Shown here piece by piece: positions 9,315 through 17,254 of a DNA stretch of 64,000 nucleotides. The notes below the pieces were generated by a model. The model saw nothing but the letters and a program-made list of their open reading frames with translations, made no database searches and had not been told where the DNA came from. This DNA is from Sphingobium sp. (GTDB lineage Bacteria; Pseudomonadota; Alphaproteobacteria; Sphingomonadales; Sphingomonadaceae). The DNA lies in contig SPEL01000003.1 of the NCBI GenBank assembly GCA_009360885.1, positions 372,001 to 436,000 of the forward strand. The letters run 5' to 3'. Position numbers and translations under genes: made by a program. Numbering within the stretch: the stretch's first letter is position 1; the number at the start of each line of letters is the position of its first letter.

Positions 9315-10540
9315 GCAGTTCGGCCGAAACGCCCGCACCCATGGCCGAGCAGCAGGTGCCACATTCCGATCCCAAGGCGTTCCAACTGAGAGGCGATATT
9401 CCCCGCGTGATGCGGCTGTCGCGCAAGGCGCTCGCTATCATGGGCGTGGTTGCCGGTCTGGGTATCGGGGGATCACTGATCTATGCATTGCGGCCGCCAA
9501 CCGGAAAACAGGCCGAGGAGCTTTACAGCACCGACAACCGAAGCACTGCTGACGCGATCACCTCAGGACCGAAGGACTATAGCCAGGTACCGAAGCTGGG
9601 AGATCCGCTACCCGGTGATCTTGGTGGCCCGATCCTCGCTGCGCGGGAGCGCGGAGAGAATGTGCCAGTTCCGCCCATGGGGACGGCGCAGCCCGATCCA
9701 CGCGTCCAGGCTGCCGAAACCGCCCGGCAGCGCGCCGCACAGGAGCGAGATGCAGCACGGATGAGCAGCGTATTCCTTGGTGGAAACAATGCCGGTGCGG
9801 CTGCGATACCGCCCGTTCCTGCATTATCAACCCTTGCAGTGGCAGCGCCCAATGCGGATGGCGTTCTCCAACCTGTTGAGGCGGGACAGGGCGATCAGGC
9901 TGGCAAGCGCGCCTTTATGGCCCAGCCGTCGAGTCAGCGCACACTCAGCATTGAGCGGCTAACCGCACCCGCATCCCCCAACATCCTGCAAGCGGGCAGC
10001 ATCATCCCTGCTGCGCTTATCACCGGCATTCGCTCTGATCTGCCGGGACAAATTTCAGCGCAGGTCACTCAAAACGTCTACGACAGTATCACCGGGCGCA
10101 TATTGCTAATCCCGCAAGGGGCGAGGCTGATCGGCGAATATGACAGCGAGATCACCGCAGGCCAGACCCGCGTCCTGCTCGTCTGGGATCGGCTGATCCT
10201 GCCCGATGGGCGTTCAATCCTTCTCGATCGTCAGCCCGGCGCCGATGTGGCTGGATATGCCGGACTGCAAGACGGCGTGAACCAGCATTGGGGCAATCTC
10301 CTGAAAGCCGCCGCCATCTCGATGTTGCTCGGCGTGGGGACGGAACTCGCGGCAGACAGCGACGATGACCTCACCCGCGCACTGCGCCGGGGGACTCAGG
10401 ACACGATCAACCAATCGGGTCAGCAGATCGTGCGTCGGCAATTAAACGTGCAGCCGACACTTACCATCCGGCCAGGCCATCCACTCAGGGTCATATTGAC
10501 TCATGATCTAATCTTGGAGCCGATTGGAACGGTACGATGA
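9311..10540 (+). CDS. trbI: TrbI (VirB10) energy-transducing core protein
   Basis: A 409-aa protein with a cytoplasmic N-terminus, a membrane helix around residues 37-57, a Pro/Ala-rich periplasmic linker, and the C-terminal VirB10 beta-barrel domain (SIIPAALITGIRSDLPGQISAQV; LLIPQGARLIGEYDS; VLLVWDRLILPDGRS). It spans both membranes. Its start overlaps trbG and its stop overlaps the DUF2274 gene, both as ATGA. Confidence 0.95.
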   Translation: MSSSAETPAPMAEQQVPHSDPKAFQLRGDIPRVMRLSRKALAIMGVVAGLGIGGSLIYALRPPTGKQAEELYSTDNRSTADAITSGPKDYSQVPKLGDPLPGDLGGPILAARERGENVPVPPMGTAQPDPRVQAAETARQRAAQERDAARMSSVFLGGNNAGAAAIPPVPALSTLAVAAPNADGVLQPVEAGQGDQAGKRAFMAQPSSQRTLSIERLTAPASPNILQAGSIIPAALITGIRSDLPGQISAQVTQNVYDSITGRILLIPQGARLIGEYDSEITAGQTRVLLVWDRLILPDGRSILLDRQPGADVAGYAGLQDGVNQHWGNLLKAAAISMLLGVGTELAADSDDDLTRALRRGTQDTINQSGQQIVRRQLNVQPTLTIRPGHPLRVILTHDLILEPIGTVR

Positions 10541-10782
10541 CCAAACTGAAACTCGGGCCGCTGCCAGACAACAAGCCGGTCAAGCTGATGGTGGAATTAC
10601 CTGCTGCTGTTCACCGTGATCTTGTTGTCTATGCCGCCGCGCTCGCCGCCGAAACCGGCGGTGCGGCGGTTACACCTGAGAAACTGATCGTGCCTATGCT
10701 CGCACGCTTCATGCAGACTGATCGAGGATTTACGAAGGCGCGAAGGGTAGAGCAATTGAAGCAAAACCTCACGGTCCCATGA
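10537..10782 (+). CDS. DUF2274 family protein
   Basis: An 81-aa soluble protein opening LKLGPLPDNKPVKLMVELPAAVHRDLVVYA, typical of the DUF2274 family that follows trbI in many proteobacterial conjugative elements. The beta-strand then helix layout (VKLMVELP, then DLVVYAAALA) is reminiscent of ribbon-helix-helix proteins, so a regulatory role is possible but unproven. It is coupled to trbI by an ATGA overlap and is the last intact gene of the operon. Confidence 0.85.
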   Translation: MTKLKLGPLPDNKPVKLMVELPAAVHRDLVVYAAALAAETGGAAVTPEKLIVPMLARFMQTDRGFTKARRVEQLKQNLTVP

Positions 10783-10847
10783 ACTTCATGAAACGTGCAC
10801 GACTTTCCGCTTCGATGGCGGCCGTGATTGCATTGGCACAACCCTAA
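10779..10847 (+). pseudogene. Truncated start of a secreted or membrane protein
   Basis: An ATG overlaps the DUF2274 stop (ATGA) and begins a 22-residue signal-peptide-like sequence (MNFMKRARLSASMAAVIALA) that meets TAA at once. The same overlap style as the rest of the operon suggests a further transfer gene once followed here and was lost by deletion or a nonsense change. Confidence 0.35.
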
Positions 10848-10962
10848 CCGCAGACCGTTCCTCCAGTGCAGCGCGCTAAAATCTGCCTGGTCTCTGCGAC
10901 GTGAGCATCAAAATTAGGGCTAGCCACGCGGGAAAATAAGAGCCGAAGTAACAGGAAACGAA

Positions 10963-11079
10963 TTATATATGACCGATGGGCAAGTTGGTGGAGACTAATA
11001 CTGGTCGCAATACAGATCCCACCCCTAACCCGTTAATCAATGCAATCATAACGATAATTAGTGCCTTACCCAACATCAT
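10963..11079 (-). CDS. Small 38-aa membrane peptide
   Basis: A short open frame starting with tandem ATGs, preceded by a very strong ribosome site (CGGAGGGG, 7 nt before the first ATG). The product is a single hydrophobic helix (GKALIIVMIALINGLGVGSV) with a short polar tail. It lies 77 bp beyond the 3' end of the LysR-type gene on the same strand. No family is recognised. The good ribosome site and membrane character argue for a real small protein. Confidence 0.4.
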   Translation of the reverse strand: MMLGKALIIVMIALINGLGVGSVLRPVLVSTNLPIGHI

Positions 11080-11156
11080 CGCTCCCCTCCGGAAGCTGCA
11101 AACCATATCGAATTCCTGTTTACAATTCCGCGCAAGCTCATCTGCTCTCGTCATCA

Positions 11157-12074
11157 TCATGCTCGCGGAATATCGAAGGAGAGCGAGTAACGATCCCGCA
11201 CGAATGCCAAGAAACGCCGCAGCGCGGGATTGCCATTATCCTCACGCCAATAACCCGAATATTCGACGCGTGTTGCCCCCTGCTCACCATGAACGGGCCG
11301 ATATACCACATCAGGATAACGCACCCCCGTCGCACCCTCACAGATAACCGTGAGACCAAAACCACCACCCAGGACACTCAAAACGCTTTCCCGGCTAGTC
11401 TTATGCATGCTGATCTCTGGTTGTATCCCCGATACTGACAGACGACCGAGCAGCATATCACGAATTTCAGGACCAGGATCAGAGGCGGTGAGCAAAAACC
11501 GCTCGCGTCGCAAATCAGTCCAGTGGAGCAATTTGCGCTCGGCCAGTGGATGATCCGTCGGCAGTGCAATTATCACACGTTCGCTCCAAAACGGTTCATG
11601 CCGGAATCCATCATGATTGGCGTCACCGAGCAGAATCGCGATGTCGATTTCCCCAGTATCAAGCCCCGCGAACAATGCACTTCTGGTGGCTTCCACACCA
11701 TCCAGGTCAACATCGGGGTGGTCCTGACGCCACTTCAGCATGGTCGCTCGCAGATTCCCAGCCGACACCGAATTATAGTGCCCGATCATGAGCCCACCTG
11801 CACGACCTTGCCCTGCCGCCCGCATGGTTTCTACCATTCTATCTGCGCTCGCAACCATCGGTCGGGAACTGCGAATGAATTGTGCGCCAGCGATGGTCAA
11901 GGTGACTCCGGCCCGCGAGCGGTTGAAGATATTATCTCCAATCATACGCTCCAGCTTGAGAACTGATCGGCTCAACGTTGATTGCTCTACGCCCATTGCC
12001 TGTGCTGCCCGGTAGAAACTACCATGATCTGCTGCGGCGATTGCGTAACGAAGCTGGCGAATATCAAAAGGCAT
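11157..12074 (-). CDS. LysR-type transcriptional regulator
   Basis: About 305 aa with the N-terminal winged HTH (FDIRQLRYAIAAADHGSFYRAAQAMGVEQSTLSRSVLKLE, residues 1-45) and a LysR substrate-binding domain. An in-frame ATG exists five codons upstream (12089), but the conserved family start is MPFDIRQL. In Tn4371-type elements a LysR-type gene called traR accompanies the trb cluster; whether this gene controls transfer here is inference from position. It is convergent with the trb operon. Confidence 0.88.
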   Translation of the reverse strand: MPFDIRQLRYAIAAADHGSFYRAAQAMGVEQSTLSRSVLKLERMIGDNIFNRSRAGVTLTIAGAQFIRSSRPMVASADRMVETMRAAGQGRAGGLMIGHYNSVSAGNLRATMLKWRQDHPDVDLDGVEATRSALFAGLDTGEIDIAILLGDANHDGFRHEPFWSERVIIALPTDHPLAERKLLHWTDLRRERFLLTASDPGPEIRDMLLGRLSVSGIQPEISMHKTSRESVLSVLGGGFGLTVICEGATGVRYPDVVYRPVHGEQGATRVEYSGYWREDNGNPALRRFLAFVRDRYSLSFDIPRA

Positions 12075-12085
12075 AGTTGAACTTT

Positions 12086-12223
12086 TCACCGCATAGGCCA
12101 GCTCGGATGCAATTCGTCGATCACAAAATTACGAATGGTACGACCACCGGATGACCTTCAAGCAAATGTGGATGATTGAACGGTAAATCGTCATGGCCAT
12201 GCACCACCACGTCGGGATATGTT
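12086..12223 (-). pseudogene. Frameshifted His-rich tail of a metal transporter
   Basis: On the minus strand one frame reads PDVVVHGHDDLPFNHPHLLEG and soon stops. The overlapping next frame continues VIDELHPSWPMR and stops at 12086-12088. Together they look like the His/Asp-rich C-terminal tail found on some metal efflux permeases, broken by a frameshift. The upstream part of the gene is absent. Confidence 0.4.
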
Positions 12224-12230
12224 CTCTGCT

Positions 12231-12488
12231 AGATCAGGAACGCTGTGACTATATCAATAACTCATAAAGTAGCTACGGCAGCGTTGTACGAAAAATTAGC
12301 CAACCCTTCTCACTATGGCCATGGTTGAAAATAACGTTTCACGCTCCGCTACCGTGCGGCCTTAGAAAGGTAGAATTATGATCGTATCTTTTCACTAAAT
12401 TTCTAAGAGAAATATGTGTAATTATACGAAAATCAAAGTATTATGATTCTTTATTATAATTGATATTTTACAGCGACGCTTTATGACC
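12231..12488. other. AT-rich stretch without a gene
   Basis: Between the transporter remnant and the zf-TFIIB gene the sequence becomes AT-rich (for example around 12390-12470). No frame of convincing quality and no strong terminator hairpin were seen. Confidence 0.4.
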
Positions 12489-12785
12489 TCAATCGAACAA
12501 TTCGGAGAGAAACCCACGTCGCCTTTTGCCACCATGACGACGTGTATGTTCATGTCCACTGCGGTCATCATCACGTGCAAAGCTATGAGTAGGAGACAAA
12601 CGGCTTTGAGGATCACTCGGACGTTCCGAACGCTCAATGATCTTGTCCAGCTCGCCTCTATCAAGCCAGACCCCCCGGCATCGCGGGCAATAGTCAATTT
12701 CTACATTTTGTCGTTCGGAAAGCATAAGCGAAACATGACATATCGGGCACAACATACTCTGCCTAGAAGTCGAAAACTCATTCAT
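12489..12785 (-). CDS. zf-TFIIB-type zinc-ribbon protein
   Basis: A 98-aa protein with two CxxC knuckles (CPICHVSLML and CPRCRGVWLDRGELDKII), matching the zf-TFIIB (TFIIB zinc-ribbon-like) family of small bacterial proteins. The C-terminal half is rich in His, Arg and Asp (DRSGHEHTRRHGGKRRRG) and may bind metal. It is 40 nt downstream of the metal ATPase on the same strand, so co-transcription is likely. The molecular function of these proteins is unknown; the context suggests a role in metal handling. Confidence 0.7.
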   Translation of the reverse strand: MNEFSTSRQSMLCPICHVSLMLSERQNVEIDYCPRCRGVWLDRGELDKIIERSERPSDPQSRLSPTHSFARDDDRSGHEHTRRHGGKRRRGFLSELFD

Positions 12786-12825
12786 ATACTTAATTCTCCT
12801 ATTATTTGATTAGCTTGTTCAAAAG

Positions 12826-15324
12826 TCACGCGTTATCGCGATAAGCAAGCAACCGGAGGGCATTGAACACGACTAGTAATGTCGACCCTTCGTGAACCGC
12901 GACCGCCGGTCCAATGCCAAGTCCAAGGATTGTTGCGGGCACCAGAAATACAACTACGCCCAGACTGACAAAGACGTTCTGACGAATTACCGATCGCGTC
13001 GTGCGGCTGAGGCCCACCGCAAATGGCAGATGCGACAGATCGTCAGCCATCAACGCGACATCAGCTGTTTCAAGTGCAACGTCTGATCCAGCTGCGCCCA
13101 TGGCAATACCGACAGTTGCACTTGCCATGGCCGGGGCGTCGTTGACACCATCACCTACCATAGCAACCCTTGCCTCACTGCGCAGTCTCTTAATAGCCTC
13201 GACTTTATCTTCTGGCATGAGATCTCCCCATGCTTCACTCAATCCGACCTGCGCGGCGACCCCCTCCGCAGCTCTCTGATTATCGCCTGAGATCATGATC
13301 ATCCGCTCGATACCGATCGCACGCAACCGATCGAGTGCATAACGTGCATTATCCCGGGGGGTGTCCATCAGACCGATCGCGCCCATGTCCCGATTGTCCC
13401 GTCGAACGACCATGATTGTGTGGCCGCCTTCTCGCAATTCCTCGATAACCAGTTTCATGTCATCTGAAAGAGCAGGGATGCCGTCCATTCCGAACATTTC
13501 CGGCTTGCCGATCAGGACTTCATCCCTACCTACAACCGCAGAAACGCCCTTACCTGTCATACTTTTGAGACTGTTAGCTTCAATGACCGTACGTTCACCA
13601 ATATATTTTTGTCCATCCCGGGCGATAGCTTGTGCCAGCGGATGGTCCGAGAGACTCTCTACCGCAACTGCAATAGCCATTAGCTCCTCTTGTGTTACGC
13701 CTACAGCTGGAACAATGCGTTGGATGCGAGGCTCTCCACGAGTAAGCGTACCAGTCTTGTCGAACGCAATAGCCTTGAGTGATCCTAACAGTTCGAGAGG
13801 AGCACCACCTTTAACGAGAACACCGCCACGTGCGGCACGCGCTACACCGGACAGGACAGCACTAGGCGTCGCAATCGCTAGTGCGCAGGGGCTAGCGGCG
13901 ACCAGCACGGCCATAGCGCGATAAAAACTATCGCGGAATGGTTCATCTACCACGACCCATGCAAACAGAAGCGCAAAGGCTAATATCAGGACAAAAGGTA
14001 CAAATATCCGCTCAAATCGATCAGTGAAGCGCTGTGTAGGTGATTTCTGTGTCTCTGCCTCACTGACCATCTTCACCACTTTAGCCAGTGTGCTTTCATT
14101 AGACAGGCGGGTAACCTCAATCTCAATCAGGCCGTTCCCATTAATTGTACCGGCAAAGGTTCGGCTCGCTGCATCGATACGATCAGGCCTACTTCGTGCG
14201 GCAAGGGCATCAGGTACGGCAATCTTATCGACTGGCATACTCTCACCAGTCACGGGTGCCTGATTAATGCTCGTTATGCCGCTAATAATAAAGCCATCTG
14301 CAGGTACACGAGCATCAGGTTTAACGACAATGGTATCACCCACCGCCAACTCTTCAACGGGTACTTCCTTGGTGCCGCCACTTTTGGTCCGTAATAATGC
14401 GGTTTGAGGTGCGAGCTGAGCTAGCGCCTCGATTGCACGCTTCGCACGTCCCATCGCATAATGTTCAAGTGCATGACCAAAACTGAACAAGAACAACAAT
14501 AGTGCGCCTTCAGCAAAAGCTCCGAGTGCCGCCGCCCCTGCGGCAGCAACCAACATCAATGTGTCGATCTCAAACTTACGCTGTATAAGATTGCCGATTG
14601 CCTCGCGAAGGGTGAAGAAACCACCGAATACATAAGCGGCCATATATAAAACTGTAGACACCCAACCAGCTTCATCTTCGACCAATTTCTCAATCGCAAA
14701 GCCAAGCCCAAGCAGTAAGCCACATATCAGCGCAAAAATAAGTTCAGTATTGGGACCTAGAGACGAATTATGGTCATGACTGTCACTATTAACCTTTCTA
14801 CTCGTATCAGAGACGTGACTATCAGATTCATGATCATGTCCCCCGCGCTCACTGCTTGCCGGAAGAACAAGCGAACCTCTCGTTTGATATATCCCCATAT
14901 TAGTAAGTGCATCTTGAAGAACGCGCTCTGATATCTGCTCAATGTCAAACTCTATTCGGACTATACCAGTGACATTCGCTTCTGCTTCCAGCACTCCTGG
15001 TAACGTCCGTAACTGCTCTCCCACAATGCGTGCCTTACGCTGATGACGTATCCCTTTAACTGACCACAGGACATGACCATAGCGCTCGGCAATCGCGGCA
15101 CCAGCCGCACGAGCAACATCGCGAATACGTGACAAGGAAATGACTTCAGGATCGTAATGCATGCACAACATCGCCACCTCCCCTTCTTCCGGGGCAAGAA
15201 TATGCGCCTGATCAATTCCAGGTCGTGCAATGAGATTCGCGGTTAACCGATTTATACAACTATCGCTCATATCCGGAATATCAGGAAGAATGAGCGGAAT
15301 TTCTAATTGTAGCTTTTCTACCAT
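12826..15324 (-). CDS. P1B-4 type heavy-metal-transporting ATPase
   Basis: An 832-aa P-type ATPase that exports divalent metals through the inner membrane. The N-terminal 170 residues resemble two HMA-like folds that lack the CxxC metal motif, followed by a His/Asp-rich linker (SHDHN and HDHESDSHVSD). The signature features are SPCALA near 478, DKTGTLT near 522, GDGVNDAPA near 740, and a C-terminal HEGSTLLVVFNALRLL. SPC in place of CPC together with HEGST defines the P1B-4 class (CzcP/CoaT-like; Zn, Co, Cd or Fe). A GAGAGGAT ribosome site precedes the ATG. Metal choice cannot be fixed from sequence. Confidence 0.9.
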   Translation of the reverse strand: MVEKLQLEIPLILPDIPDMSDSCINRLTANLIARPGIDQAHILAPEEGEVAMLCMHYDPEVISLSRIRDVARAAGAAIAERYGHVLWSVKGIRHQRKARIVGEQLRTLPGVLEAEANVTGIVRIEFDIEQISERVLQDALTNMGIYQTRGSLVLPASSERGGHDHESDSHVSDTSRKVNSDSHDHNSSLGPNTELIFALICGLLLGLGFAIEKLVEDEAGWVSTVLYMAAYVFGGFFTLREAIGNLIQRKFEIDTLMLVAAAGAAALGAFAEGALLLFLFSFGHALEHYAMGRAKRAIEALAQLAPQTALLRTKSGGTKEVPVEELAVGDTIVVKPDARVPADGFIISGITSINQAPVTGESMPVDKIAVPDALAARSRPDRIDAASRTFAGTINGNGLIEIEVTRLSNESTLAKVVKMVSEAETQKSPTQRFTDRFERIFVPFVLILAFALLFAWVVVDEPFRDSFYRAMAVLVAASPCALAIATPSAVLSGVARAARGGVLVKGGAPLELLGSLKAIAFDKTGTLTRGEPRIQRIVPAVGVTQEELMAIAVAVESLSDHPLAQAIARDGQKYIGERTVIEANSLKSMTGKGVSAVVGRDEVLIGKPEMFGMDGIPALSDDMKLVIEELREGGHTIMVVRRDNRDMGAIGLMDTPRDNARYALDRLRAIGIERMIMISGDNQRAAEGVAAQVGLSEAWGDLMPEDKVEAIKRLRSEARVAMVGDGVNDAPAMASATVGIAMGAAGSDVALETADVALMADDLSHLPFAVGLSRTTRSVIRQNVFVSLGVVVFLVPATILGLGIGPAVAVHEGSTLLVVFNALRLLAYRDNA

Positions 15325-15403
15325 AATTCTATCCTCTCAATTGACACCAGCGCAGCTGGCGCAGCATCCACAGATTCGAAATGACTCATCTGGCACTATG
15401 AGG

Positions 15404-15982
15404 TTACCTCTGAGCCTGCCCTGTCTTGATGCGCCGACATCTCTGCGCCGGAACATCAACGCGAAAGATCATTATGTCTCCTTGGACAATTTGAAGATTG
15501 ATCCCGTCGCCGAAAAAAGGGACGCCTGTTGCGGGAGATGAAAGGCGTTTGCTCTCTCCATCCGGTAAAACCTTTAGATCAACGGTCAGTCCATCCTTCA
15601 AAAAGTCGACGTCTATTTTCATATTATCCTCACAGATGTAGAAGTGCTCACCAACCAGTCCTTCCGGTCGTTGATGAAGCAAATTAGCTTTCTCATCTGA
15701 TGTCGGCGGTGCGGAGCAGCCTGCGACCGCAATGTGAACCATAGCTCCGGCCAATATGCGAAGCCACGGCGGCTTAAATCCACACACCAAGGTGTAATTG
15801 GCCAGTCTGGCCTCCGGTGTCTCAGATTGCATCTCTGCATTAATATCTGGGGCAGATCGCGTGCCATGGCGTTCCTCCGCACATCCACTCCCGACAGAAA
15901 TTATTGAACGGAGACGTCTCAATCGGAGGAAATACATTACCACCGCGCAGACACGTAAATATCGAGAAGATAGCTCTTTCAT
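15404..15982 (-). CDS. MliC-like lipoprotein (start uncertain)
   Basis: The C-terminal part (FYICEDNMKIDVDF, then LPDGESKRLSSPATGVPFFGDGI and a closing QRC) resembles the MliC fold, an inhibitor of C-type lysozyme. Upstream a signal ending HIAVAGCSAPP fits a lipoprotein with Cys as the mature first residue. The frame is open from an ATG at 15982, but a start near the GTG/TTG just before CGFKPPWLRIL (about 15800) would give a normal lipoprotein of about 130 aa. It overlaps the preceding CDF gene by 4 nt if the long start is used. Its presence in a metal-efflux operon is unusual. Confidence 0.5.
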   Translation of the reverse strand: MKELSSRYLRVCAVVMYFLRLRRLRSIISVGSGCAEERHGTRSAPDINAEMQSETPEARLANYTLVCGFKPPWLRILAGAMVHIAVAGCSAPPTSDEKANLLHQRPEGLVGEHFYICEDNMKIDVDFLKDGLTVDLKVLPDGESKRLSSPATGVPFFGDGINLQIVQGDIMIFRVDVPAQRCRRIKTGQAQR

Positions 15983-16578
15983 AGAGCACCTCCTCGTCTT
16001 TGCTGACGTTTTTCCATGCGGGCGTCAGACAGAATTTCGAAGCCACCCTTGATCGCGATCAGTGCGGTAAGGAAACCTACAACTAAATCCGGCCAGTTCA
16101 CCCCCAGCCACAACACCATGACCCCGGCAACAAGAATACCGCCATTAGATATGAAATCGTTGAAACTGAACGTAGTCGCGGCCCGCAGCGCCACATCAGG
16201 TTGTCTGAGCCTTTGCAGAAGGCGTAGGCAAATATAATTAACGCCCGCCGCACCTGTAGACACAATCATCATTGCCAACCCCATTGGCTCACTGCCATAG
16301 GTGTAGCGCCTACCTACATCAATGATGATAGCGAGTGAGAACAAAAGCAACATCACGCCAGAAGCAGTTGCAACACGCCTCTTCCATATGGCTCCCCGAC
16401 CTAAGGCAATCAAACTCAGGAGATAAACAAACGCATCAGATAAATTGTCGACACCATTTGCTATCAGCGCACTTGAATCCCCCATCACCCCGATGAGAAA
16501 AAATACCACTGAAATTCCCAAATTGAGGGCAAGGACAACCCACAAGGTCTGCCGTTCAGAAAGTACCGGGAGCGCCAT
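15979..16578 (-). CDS. Short CDF-family cation transporter
   Basis: About 199 aa with five or six membrane helices and the CDF pattern (SSALIANGVDNLSDAFVYLLSLIALGRGA). It ends shortly after the last helix, so it lacks the cytoplasmic C-terminal domain of classical CzcD/YiiP. In the position where classical members have HxxxD in helix 5, this protein reads FSFND, so the His is absent. The start chosen, MALPVLSERQ, overlaps the stop of the SRPBCC gene as TAATG, showing translational coupling. The frame is open further upstream, but that part is read from the other gene's region. Confidence 0.75.
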   Translation of the reverse strand: MALPVLSERQTLWVVLALNLGISVVFFLIGVMGDSSALIANGVDNLSDAFVYLLSLIALGRGAIWKRRVATASGVMLLLFSLAIIIDVGRRYTYGSEPMGLAMMIVSTGAAGVNYICLRLLQRLRQPDVALRAATTFSFNDFISNGGILVAGVMVLWLGVNWPDLVVGFLTALIAIKGGFEILSDARMEKRQQRRGGAL

Positions 16579-17075
16579 TATCCGTCTTTCCTCGAATATT
16601 GAGCAACCTGAGCGCGCCTTCGTTGACGGTTTGAACCCGATGTGCTGCTGCGCATTTGCTTTTTTAAAAAGCAAACAAAAGCTACATCCTGATTCTTGAT
16701 TCTATGACGCAACGCACGCCTAAGAGTCAGGCTCATTATGAAACCAAAAACCCCTCGATATTCCACTACATGTCGAACTTCCGTTTCCGTTCCATTCACT
16801 TGAATAGAATATGTCTCCCAATAAACAGGAACACCTCCAACGCCGACCGTCCACCCTAGCCTGTCCGGCTTATCGAAATCATTGATCCCCGCCTCCGCCC
16901 TGATCCAATACCTACCCCTGAACAGAGCATAGTGCAGCGGAATGGCGGTATTGAGTTCCACCTGATCTCCAAAGACATAATTTGGATGCCACAGTGCAAA
17001 TGCCTTAAAATCGGCAAGGTGCGTCCAAAGCCGGAGCGGAGACATGTTGATTGTAAAAATATTTTCCTCTGTCAT
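16578..17075 (-). CDS. SRPBCC-family protein
   Basis: About 165 aa, beginning MTEENIFTINMSPLRLWTHLADF, with the helix-grip layout of SRPBCC (START-like) proteins (residues 10-140). A basic tail ends VAQYSRKDG. These proteins bind hydrophobic ligands in a deep pocket. It is coupled to the following short CDF transporter by a TAATG overlap, and lies downstream of czcA. Its ligand and role in metal resistance are unknown. An ATG further upstream (17189) gives an N-terminal extension of non-family character. Confidence 0.65.
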   Translation of the reverse strand: MTEENIFTINMSPLRLWTHLADFKAFALWHPNYVFGDQVELNTAIPLHYALFRGRYWIRAEAGINDFDKPDRLGWTVGVGGVPVYWETYSIQVNGTETEVRHVVEYRGVFGFIMSLTLRRALRHRIKNQDVAFVCFLKKQMRSSTSGSNRQRRRAQVAQYSRKDG

Positions 17076-17197
17076 CGTTGCCCTTCCACATTCAGGCCTC
17101 TCCGTTCCAAAACATCCCGGCTTGCTCGCGAAAAATGGTTCTAAAAGTGACTTCAATCGATGATCTGCCTCAGCGACTAGCAGGCGCAATTTGCTAT

Positions 17198-17226
17198 GGA
17201 GGCGAGCGGTTATCTCGCTCGCCTCC
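17198..17226 (-). terminator. Hairpin between czcA and the SRPBCC gene
   Basis: GGAGGCGAGCG and its exact complement CGCTCGCCTCC form an 11-bp stem with a 7-nt loop, 29 bp beyond the czcA stop. There is no clear U-run, so it may be a partial terminator or an mRNA-stabilising or processing hairpin setting lower expression of the downstream genes. Confidence 0.5.
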
Positions 17227-17254
17227 CAGTGGCTTCACCACAGACCAGTCTGGA

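Noticed and set aside
16932..17144. Plus-strand frame with CHRCPSTFRPLRSK
   Set aside because: It is antisense to the SRPBCC gene, which has clear family character and coupling.
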